Assembly (NCBI GenBank): GCA_007128525.1
Contig: SKXG01000398.1
Location: forward strand, 1 to 7,228
Length of the DNA: 7,228 nucleotides
Reading direction: 5' to 3'
Source of the DNA: Pseudomonadales bacterium
GTDB lineage: Bacteria > Pseudomonadota > Gammaproteobacteria > Pseudomonadales > Azotimanducaceae
Part shown: positions 1 through 4,694 of the stretch, piece after piece
Layout of the letters: each line of letters begins with the position of its first letter
How positions within the stretch are numbered: the first letter of the stretch is position 1
Translations under genes and position numbers: made by a program
Notes under the pieces: model-generated
What the model saw: the letters and a program-made list of their open reading frames with translations, nothing else
Told to the model about the DNA's origin: nothing
Databases searched by the model: none

Positions 1-320
1 ATACCGAGGAAACCTTCACTGCGGATAAAGTCCCAGACGTCCGGCGGCAAGTCGGCATCGCGTTGAATCTGCCAGTCGTCGAGCATGGCCAGGAGCTTCT
101 GCAGCGGGCCGTCGATGAAGGCCTGCTCTTCACGGGTCAGTCTGACCGGTTCCGCAGACAGCAAGCGCAGCCACTGCGGCCGCCCAGACAAGATTTCGGC
201 ATCTCACCAGACGTCTCCGGGCTTGAGGGCCTGAGATTCCGTTTCTGAAATCGAAGGCATGGCCGCCTGCACTTGCTTGAACAGGGGACCACTGATGAAC
301 CTTTGCCGCCAGGAAGTCAT
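1..320 (-). pseudogene. fadE: FadE-type acyl-CoA dehydrogenase, 5' fragment with in-frame stop
   Basis: FadE is the long membrane-associated acyl-CoA dehydrogenase that catalyses the first step of fatty-acid beta-oxidation. About 106 codons are visible and the gene runs off the left edge. Reading down from an ATG at 320 (GAGG six bases upstream), the frame gives RQRFISGPLFKQVQAAMP, then SETESQALKPGDVW, a TGA at 206-204, then DAEILSGRPQW, LTREEQAFIDGP and LPPDVWDFIRSEGFLG. From recall, these match consecutive N-terminal blocks of E. coli and Pseudomonas FadE (ISAPVFRGF, WWEGDLF, LTAEEQAFLDGP, LPPELW). The TGA falls on the second Trp of the conserved WW pair, one base from TGG. The hydrophobic segments that precede this region in E. 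coli FadE are absent in all three minus-strand frames upstream, and another in-frame stop lies at 359-357. I infer a decaying gene. Re-initiation downstream of the stop or a base-call error are alternatives. TGA is the normal stop of neighbouring genes, so Trp recoding is unlikely. Confidence 0.72.
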
Positions 321-393
321 GTGCTGCCTCGTATTGGGTCGATGGGGTAAAGCCTGTCAGGCTGCCGTTGATTGGTCCACATATAAGCAGAGT

Positions 394-425
394 GTCTGAC
401 CGTCCATAGGTTCCCTCTGTCAGAC
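394..425. repeat. 7-bp inverted repeat in the fadE/BON divergent gap
   Basis: GTCTGAC at 394-400 and its exact reverse complement GTCAGAC at 419-425 are separated by 18 bp. They lie in the 256-bp region between the divergent fadE fragment and the BON gene. Arms spaced about 25 bp centre to centre could be an operator for a dimeric regulator or a weak hairpin. An AT-rich patch (ATATAA, 381-386) lies just outside. I see no convincing -35/-10 pair on either strand here. Confidence 0.3.
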
Positions 426-576
426 CACAGGTGCAAGCCATGCCTGCCCGCGACACATGGCCCGGCACAGGATATACCCCAGGATCGTGGCATGCGTTCC
501 CGGCAGACGCTGCAGAGGGCGGTGGATTCAGGCATCATGTGCGGTGCATCCTTAATGAATAGGAAGTGATTTATCC

Positions 577-1200
577 GTGAGCACCCCACATATGACTTTG
601 CTGACTGTGATGAATCCTCGGCTGGCGCACCTGCCTTTCGTGTTGCTGTTGTTGGCGCTTCTGGCGGTGACACCCGGACCCAGGGTCGTTGCAGAAACGG
701 CAAACGACTGCGACGCCGAGCTCAATGCCTGGATTGACGGGCGCCTGGGCGCAACCTTGCTGCTGAACACCTATCTGAATCCGGTTGGACTGCAGTGGTC
801 CACCGAGGACTGCGTCGTTTATCTGGAAGGCCAGGTCGAGTCGGAGATCGAACACCAATTGGTGTCACGCTTGGTGGAAGGCATTGCAGGCGTACGTAAT
901 GTAGAAGACGGCATACGCGTCACCCAGGCGGCTGTGAGCCCGGAAGCGCAGCAGTTGATTTCCGAGCAGATGGCGTTTCGCGGCTGGGTAAGGGATGCGA
1001 CACTGACCGCTCAGGTGCAGTACAAGCTCAGCACCAATCGGAGCCTGAACGCCGACAACATCGAGGTGGAGACGGACGACAGTGTCGTCGTCCTGCGCGG
1101 CGAAGTTCCGGGTATCAGCGATCGTTCAATGGCCGAGGCCGTAACCCGAAACACCGAAGGCGTGGAAGCTGTACGCAATCTGCTCGACGTCGCAAACTGA
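577..1200 (+). CDS. Exported protein with two BON domains
   Basis: The product is 207 aa. The start is GTG at 577, chosen because AGGAAG at 561-566 sits ten bases upstream; the later ATGs at 592 and 610 have no ribosome site. A signal peptide is evident: Arg15, then a hydrophobic run of about residues 19-31, then VVA-E with likely cleavage after Ala39. Two BON modules follow, at roughly residues 44-116 and 139-206. Each has the family pattern of a helix, a VVxLxGxV-like strand pair (VVYLEGQV at 80-87, VVVLRGEV at 170-177), a helix, and a closing GV-x-V-x-N segment. BON domains in periplasmic proteins such as OsmY and DolP are linked to envelope stress and phospholipid association. Cys45 and Cys79 are the only cysteines in the mature protein and could form a disulfide. 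There is no lipobox, so it is probably soluble periplasmic. It is a single-gene unit with its own terminator. The precise role is unknown. Confidence 0.88.
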   Translation: MSTPHMTLLTVMNPRLAHLPFVLLLLALLAVTPGPRVVAETANDCDAELNAWIDGRLGATLLLNTYLNPVGLQWSTEDCVVYLEGQVESEIEHQLVSRLVEGIAGVRNVEDGIRVTQAAVSPEAQQLISEQMAFRGWVRDATLTAQVQYKLSTNRSLNADNIEVETDDSVVVLRGEVPGISDRSMAEAVTRNTEGVEAVRNLLDVAN

Positions 1201-1212
1201 ACCTGTGTTTAG

Positions 1213-1249
1213 TGCCCGCCCGTCCGGAAGCCGGGTGGGCGGGCATTTG
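1213..1249 (+). terminator. Intrinsic terminator after the BON gene
   Basis: TGCCCGCCC (1213-1221) pairs perfectly with GGGCGGGCA (1237-1245). The stem continues inward through two G-T wobbles and CCGG/CCGG to a three-base loop at 1228-1230. A short T-rich tail (TTTGTGTT) follows. It lies 13 bp past the BON stop codon and isolates that gene from sodB. Confidence 0.78.
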
Positions 1250-1312
1250 TGTTGGTGTATTCAATGCACCATCGTGGTCCGTTAAGGATCCTGACCAATA
1301 GTTGGAGGTACC

Positions 1313-1888
1313 ATGAAGTTCGAGTTACCTGAACTGCCGTATGCGCGGGATGCCCTGGAGCCGCATATCAGCAAACAGACCTTTGATTACCATTACGGCA
1401 AGCACCATCAGACCTACGTGGACAAGCTGAATGCTGCAGTAGCTGATGAGCCGGAAACAACGCTGGAAGAAGTCATTGCCCGCAAGGATCCGAAGACTTT
1501 CAATGCGGCGGCCCAGACCTGGAACCACACGTTCTTCTGGCACAGCATGACCCCAGGCGGTGGCAAGCTGGAAGATGACCGGCTCAAGAAGCTGATCAAC
1601 GAAGCCTTTGGCGACTTGGATACCTTCAAGAAGACCTTTGTCGAGAAGGCTGTGGCGCAGTTCGGTTCCGGCTGGGCCTGGCTGGTCCAGAACGAGGACG
1701 GCAAGCTCGACATCATCACCACCAAGGACGCCGAGACCCCGCTGGGCAGCAAACAGCGACCGCTGTTGACCCTGGACGTCTGGGAGCACGCGTACTACCT
1801 GGATTACAAGCATGACCGCAAGGGTTTTGCCGAGACCTTCCTGAACCATCTGGCGAACTGGTCATTTGCCGCCAGCAATCTGCGGTAG
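1313..1888 (+). CDS. sodB: Superoxide dismutase, iron type
   Basis: The product is 191 aa, about the length of E. coli SodB (193 aa). It converts two superoxide radicals to oxygen and hydrogen peroxide in the cytoplasm. All four metal ligands are visible: His27 (in DYHYGKHH), His72 (in TWNHTFFW), Asp155 and His159 (in DVWEHAYYLDY). Metal type is indicated by Gln68 in AAQTWNH together with Ala140 in DAETPL. Mn-type enzymes instead carry Gly and Gln at these two places, so this is the Fe type. There is no signal peptide. The start is fixed by GGAGG at 1304-1308, four bases before the ATG, and by the N-terminus MKFELPELPYARDALEP aligning with SodB. It is monocistronic: a terminator precedes it and probable hairpins follow. 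Fur or small-RNA control is known for sodB in E. coli, but I see no clear site here. Confidence 0.97.
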   Translation: MKFELPELPYARDALEPHISKQTFDYHYGKHHQTYVDKLNAAVADEPETTLEEVIARKDPKTFNAAAQTWNHTFFWHSMTPGGGKLEDDRLKKLINEAFGDLDTFKKTFVEKAVAQFGSGWAWLVQNEDGKLDIITTKDAETPLGSKQRPLLTLDVWEHAYYLDYKHDRKGFAETFLNHLANWSFAASNLR

Positions 1889-1977
1889 GGCACCTCTCCA
1901 GCCCATCGCAGCCCCCCGCGGCCACAGTGGTGGCCCGGGGCGGCAATCCGGTGTTTAATACGCGACTTGATTTTCTG

Positions 1978-2014
1978 GCCCCCGGTTGCGATTGCCGGGT
2001 GGGCTTGTGCTTTT
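1978..2014 (+). terminator. Probable sodB terminator
   Basis: GCC+CCCGG (1978-1985) pairs with CCGGG+GGC (1995-2004), leaving a two-base bulge at 2000-2001 and a nine-base loop. It is followed by TTGTGCTTTT. It lies about 90 bp after the sodB stop. A weaker GC hairpin (GGCCAC 1920-1925 / GTGGCC 1930-1935) without a T tract lies closer to sodB. Confidence 0.5.
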
Positions 2015-2033
2015 GGCGCTCTCGGGCGCCTTT
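2015..2033 (+). terminator. Second hairpin in tandem, possible back-up terminator
   Basis: GGCGC (2015-2019) and GCGCC (2026-2030) form a five-base stem with a six-base loop, followed by TTT. It sits directly behind the first hairpin. The T tract is short, so termination efficiency is uncertain. Both hairpins fall inside the open frame that extends upstream of maeA, which argues against a start before 2105. Confidence 0.38.
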
Positions 2034-2104
2034 CGGCTATTTGGGCAGTGGGTTTTGGCCGGTGCGCTGCGGTGTCGGCCGGTGTATTGAAGGAGAGTCC
2101 GTCG

Positions 2105-3811
2105 ATGGCGAGGACAGGCGTATTTGCGCCCTGGCAACGTCAGGGAGAGCCCCTGGCGATCAGCAAAACAGGCTATGACCTGCTGCGTGATCCGTTGCTC
2201 AACAAAGGTGCGGGCTTCTCCGATGAGGAGCGCACCACATTTGGTCTGCACGGCCTGCTGCCGGCAGCGGTTCAGAGTCTGGCCGATCAGGCACGGAACG
2301 AGTACCGCGTGATTGCTGCCAAGGGTTCGCCGCCGGAACGCTTTCTGCACCTCTCCGAGCTGATGAGCCAGAACGAGCATCTGTTCTATCGTGTGCTCAA
2401 TGAACACCTGAATGACTTGATGCCTGTTGTCTACACACCGACTGTAGCCTGGGCGACGCGGAACTTCGGGCGGGCCTATCAGACCCGGCGCGGTGTCTGG
2501 TTGACGCCGGACCACAGTGGGCAGATGGCTGAGGTGCTGCGTACCGCCGTGGCTGAGCGGCAGATCCGGCTGATCGTGGCGACCGACAATGAAAGCATTC
2601 TGGGTATTGGCGATCAGGGGGCCGGCGGCGTTGCGATCGCCATCGGCAAGCTGGCGCTGTATACGGCCGGCGCCGGAATTCCGCCGTCGGCCACTTTGCC
2701 CGTCAGCCTGGATGTAGGAACCAACAACCAGGAGCTGCTTGATGACCCGGCGTACACGGGCTATCGGCAGCCGCGCCTGCGGGGTGCCGACTACGATGCT
2801 TTTGTCGATGAGTTCGTCGAGGCCGTTCGTGTGGTCTGTCCTGGCGCTCTGATTCAGTGGGAGGACTTTCGCAAGGATGCCGCAGCACGCATTCTCGAGC
2901 GCTATCGGGGCCAGATTCCCTCCTTCAATGACGATATTCAGGGTACCGGCGCTGTGGCCCTGGCGGCCGTGCTCAGCGCCAACCGGATTTCCGGGATGGC
3001 GCTGGGGGATCACAGAATCGCCGTATACGGTGCCGGCGCTGCCGGCCTTGGCATCGTCCGCCAGCTGCGCAACGCGCTGCGCAATGCCGGGTTCAGCGAT
3101 GCCGAGCAGATGGAGCGTGTGGCTGCGCTGGACAGCCGCGGGCTGCTGGTTACCGATCAGGAGATTCGTGAAGACTACAAGCGCGAACTGGCCTGGCCAC
3201 CGGAGCTGGCGGCGCGTTTTGGCATCGGCTCTGAACGGGACCTGGAAACGCTGGTTCGTCTCTACAAGCCAACAGTCCTGATCGGTACCTCTGGGCAGCC
3301 CGGATCTTTCAGCGAAACCATCGTCCGGACGATGGCAGAGCATTGCTCGCACCCGGTGATCCTGCCGTTCTCCAACCCGACCGAGTATGCAGAAGGTCTG
3401 CCGGAAGACATACTGCGCTGGAGCGACGGTACCGCGTTGGTTGCGACCGGCAGCCCGTTTCCAGCCGTCACTTATCAAGACCGGACCATCCGTATCGGTC
3501 AGGGCAACAATGTGTTCATCTTTCCAGGCCTGGGCTTTGGCGCGCTGCTGGGGCAGCCGTCGCAGATCACCGACACACATGTGACAGCCGCTGCCATGGC
3601 GCTGGCGGATCATGTGTCGCCGGAAGAGTTGGCCGCCGGCCAGTTGTTCCCGAACGTCGACCGGCTGCGCGAGATCTGTCGCGAAGTTGCCGTGGCTGTG
3701 GTCGATTGCATCCTGGAAGAGCGGGGGGAACAGTTGCCTCGAGAACGCCTGCGCAGCGAGGTCGAGTCACTGATGTGGCGCCCTGAATATCCCCACTATC
3801 TGGTTTCCTGA
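2105..3811 (+). CDS. maeA: NAD-dependent malic enzyme (malate to pyruvate + CO2)
   Basis: The product is 568 aa, close to E. coli MaeA/SfcA (565 aa). It oxidatively decarboxylates malate to pyruvate with reduction of NAD, linking the TCA cycle to pyruvate. Visible residues: the catalytic Tyr110 in MPVVYTPTV; the catalytic Lys182 in AIGKLALYTAG; metal ligands Glu253 and Asp254 in QWEDF and Asp277 in FNDDIQGTG; the dinucleotide fold VYGAGAAGLGI at 307-317; and the late motifs PFSNPTEYAE and IGQGNNVFIFPGLGFG. The open frame extends back to 1967, but I choose the ATG at 2105. AGGAGAG at 2091-2097 gives a proper ribosome site, the protein then begins at the family's usual point, and the extra upstream 46 codons cover hairpins. 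NAD rather than NADP preference is inferred from similarity to SfcA; the residues seen do not prove it. The gene stands alone, convergent with the EF-hand gene. Confidence 0.95.
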   Translation: MARTGVFAPWQRQGEPLAISKTGYDLLRDPLLNKGAGFSDEERTTFGLHGLLPAAVQSLADQARNEYRVIAAKGSPPERFLHLSELMSQNEHLFYRVLNEHLNDLMPVVYTPTVAWATRNFGRAYQTRRGVWLTPDHSGQMAEVLRTAVAERQIRLIVATDNESILGIGDQGAGGVAIAIGKLALYTAGAGIPPSATLPVSLDVGTNNQELLDDPAYTGYRQPRLRGADYDAFVDEFVEAVRVVCPGALIQWEDFRKDAAARILERYRGQIPSFNDDIQGTGAVALAAVLSANRISGMALGDHRIAVYGAGAAGLGIVRQLRNALRNAGFSDAEQMERVAALDSRGLLVTDQEIREDYKRELAWPPELAARFGIGSERDLETLVRLYKPTVLIGTSGQPGSFSETIVRTMAEHCSHPVILPFSNPTEYAEGLPEDILRWSDGTALVATGSPFPAVTYQDRTIRIGQGNNVFIFPGLGFGALLGQPSQITDTHVTAAAMALADHVSPEELAAGQLFPNVDRLREICREVAVAVVDCILEERGEQLPRERLRSEVESLMWRPEYPHYLVS

Positions 3812-3821
3812 CAGGTTGCGG

Positions 3822-3849
3822 AAAAAAAAGCGCCGGCTGATGCCGGCGC
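3822..3849 (-). terminator. Strong intrinsic terminator for the EF-hand transcript
   Basis: GCGCCGGC (3830-3837) and GCCGGCGC (3842-3849) form a perfect eight-base stem with a TGAT loop. On the minus strand the stem is followed by eight consecutive T (A8 at 3822-3829). On the plus strand the hairpin has no T tract, so it would serve maeA only weakly. It begins ten bases past the maeA stop, marking the convergence point. Confidence 0.88.
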
Positions 3850-3854
3850 GAAAT

Positions 3855-3896
3855 TAGGGCAGATGGGGTTTCGTGGAGAGGGGATGGTCTGCCCTA
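3855..3896. repeat. 9-bp perfect inverted repeat in the EF-hand 3' untranslated region
   Basis: TAGGGCAGA (3855-3863) and TCTGCCCTA (3888-3896) are exact reverse complements separated by 24 bp. The repeat lies between the EF-hand stop codon and the strong terminator. In the minus-strand transcript it would form a first stem-loop, followed by the terminator stem. It could act as an RNA stability element or as an extra plus-strand terminator for maeA, though no T tract supports the latter. Confidence 0.5.
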
Positions 3897-3940
3897 GTGG
3901 AGCTTGAATCTGTCTGCGATGCGTTGCGTCACTCAGGGCA

Positions 3941-4375
3941 TTACATGGGTGGCATCTCTTCCGGAGCGTCCTGCTGGGCGCCAGCTTCCGGCATGGCGTC
4001 GTCCGGTTGCGCTTCCGGTGCCGGCTGCGGCTGGGGTTCCGGCTCCGGCTCGTACTCCGGCAGATCCAGGTCTTCACCTGATGCGCTCAGAGCTGCCATG
4101 GCGTTGTCAAATTCGTCCTGGTCCAGCCAGCCCGTGCCGGATTCGTCGAATTCATCGAAGCGCAGTTGCAGGCTGGGCACCAGGGCCGCTTCTTCATAGG
4201 TGATCTGGCCATCCTGATCCTTGTCCAAGGTGTCGAATTCGATCGACTCGTAGGCCAGTGCGGCCCCAGACACCAGCAGACCACCAGCCAACAGCGCCGC
4301 CAGCAGACTGCCCCGGTGTCGCGGTGCTGCTGTACATTGGGCGCGTGAGTTGGCGTTGTTGGTCTGATAGGGCAT
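3941..4375 (-). CDS. Small exported EF-hand protein with acidic Pro/Glu-rich tail
   Basis: The product is 144 aa. The start is the ATG at 4375, chosen because GGAGG lies five bases upstream. The frame is open to 4462, but upstream Mets lack such a site and would bury the signal peptide. The signal peptide has Arg11, Arg19 and Arg21, a hydrophobic core at about residues 24-40, and cleavage after ALA41. The first EF-hand loop is canonical: D51-K-D53-Q-D55-G56-Q-I58-T59-Y-E-E62. The second, D77-E-S79-G-T81-G82-W-L84-D85-Q-D-E88, keeps the 1, 3, 5, 6, 8, 9 and 12 pattern with softer ligands. Residues 105-144 are low complexity (EYEPEPEPQPQPAPEAQP, then DD and EE pairs) and probably disordered. 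I infer a periplasmic calcium-binding protein. There is no lipobox, anchor or enzyme domain, and the function is unknown. It lies downstream of glrR on the same strand, behind a candidate sigma-54 promoter, and ends at a strong terminator. Confidence 0.85.
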   Translation of the reverse strand: MPYQTNNANSRAQCTAAPRHRGSLLAALLAGGLLVSGAALAYESIEFDTLDKDQDGQITYEEAALVPSLQLRFDEFDESGTGWLDQDEFDNAMAALSASGEDLDLPEYEPEPEPQPQPAPEAQPDDAMPEAGAQQDAPEEMPPM

Positions 4376-4462
4376 GCCTGCCTCCGGGTGTGTATTCATG
4401 AACATTCGTCTGACCGGACGCCTTTTCCTGCGCATGTTGCGGCTTCTACACTGCTGCGGCAT

Positions 4463-4477
4463 TGACGGCGGCCGTCA
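4463..4477. promoter_or_regulatory. Perfect 15-bp palindrome near the predicted EF-hand transcription start
   Basis: TGACGGC-G-GCCGTCA is a perfect palindrome of seven bases around one central base. It lies 88 bp upstream of the EF-hand start codon and directly after the candidate -12 element. It could be an operator. In RNA its outer five bases could also pair (TGACG/CGTCA with a five-base loop) to form a stem at the extreme 5' end of the transcript. No regulator family is recognised from the sequence. Confidence 0.4.
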
Positions 4478-4487
4478 CCCAGAAGAA

Positions 4488-4504
4488 TGCAGTGATCATG
4501 CCAG
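4488..4504 (-). promoter_or_regulatory. Candidate sigma-54 (-24/-12) promoter for the EF-hand gene
   Basis: On the minus strand the sequence is CTGGCATGATCACTGCA. The consensus YTGGCACG-N4-TTGCW differs at only two positions (T for C after TGGCA, and C for T before TGC). The invariant GG and GC are present with the required ten bases between them. The predicted transcription start is near 4477, giving a leader of about 100 bases before the GGAGG and ATG of the EF-hand gene. The gene just upstream encodes a sigma-54 activator (GlrR). No experimental evidence is available from sequence alone. Confidence 0.5.
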
Positions 4505-4633
4505 CCCGGCAGACCGGCCCGTTGTGAAACGCCAGGCGTCGCTGGAGCCGCCGTCAGTACTGAGGATGGGCATCGGCCGGCGACGGCAGGCCCGGCCCTT
4601 TGCGTGCGGCGTGTCAGTCAGAGCGGCGGGTGT

Positions 4634-4651
4634 TGTTGCTGATCTGCGACA
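4634..4651. promoter_or_regulatory. GlrR-like upstream activator site
   Basis: TGTTGCTGATCTGCGACA matches the site reported for E. coli GlrR, TGTC-N10-GACA, at seven of eight fixed bases (TGTT for TGTC). Its centre lies about 165 bp upstream of the predicted transcription start, a normal place for a sigma-54 enhancer site. Only one such match was found in the gap. The nearby GTGTCA words could be further half-sites. Confidence 0.3.
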
Positions 4652-4694
4652 GCGTTGTGTCAGATTGACCCGGTCAGTGTGTCAACAGGACGCT

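Larger units (their letters stand above)
4376..4694. other. 319-bp intergenic region between glrR and the EF-hand gene
   Basis: No gene is convincing here. A plus-strand frame that runs through it into glrR has a product rich in Arg and Cys with no recognisable motif, and I treat it as a shadow. I see no T-tailed hairpin after the glrR stop. The region holds a candidate sigma-54 promoter (4488-4504), a 15-bp palindrome (4463-4477), a GlrR-like site (4634-4651) and a cluster of GTGTCA words (4611-4616, 4657-4662, 4679-4684) around the palindrome TGACCCGGTCA (4666-4676). It looks like a regulatory region for the EF-hand gene. Confidence 0.6.

Noticed and set aside
204..206. TGA as recoded Trp or selenocysteine in the fadE fragment
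   Set aside because: BON, maeA, qseG and glrR all end in TGA, so it is a stop here. The position is a Trp in homologues, not a catalytic Cys. A point mutation or base-call error is simpler.
1325..1849. Minus-strand open frame of 174 codons opposite sodB
   Set aside because: It is antisense to a complete sodB and has no recognisable domain or start signal. It is a codon-bias shadow.
1967..2104. N-terminal extension of maeA by 46 codons
   Set aside because: The extension covers the probable sodB terminator hairpins, lacks a ribosome site and has no counterpart in MaeA. The ATG at 2105 has a good site.
1955..3613. Very long minus-strand open frame (552 codons) opposite maeA
   Set aside because: It lies fully antisense to a malic enzyme with all catalytic motifs. 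Its product is rich in Arg, Gln and His without domains or a ribosome site. Long antisense frames are common opposite GC-rich codon use.
4013..4060. GGCTCCGG-like short repeats as a tandem DNA repeat
   Set aside because: They are explained by the Pro/Glu-rich tail of the EF-hand protein read on the minus strand.
4376..4462. Longer EF-hand protein starting at 4462 or 4405
   Set aside because: The upstream Met codons lack a ribosome site and would place about 30 Arg-rich residues before the signal peptide. The ATG at 4375 has GGAGG at ideal spacing.
4574..4598. GGCCGG/CCGGCC hairpin in the gap as a glrR terminator
   Set aside because: The stem is only six bases with an 11-base loop, and no T tract follows on either strand.
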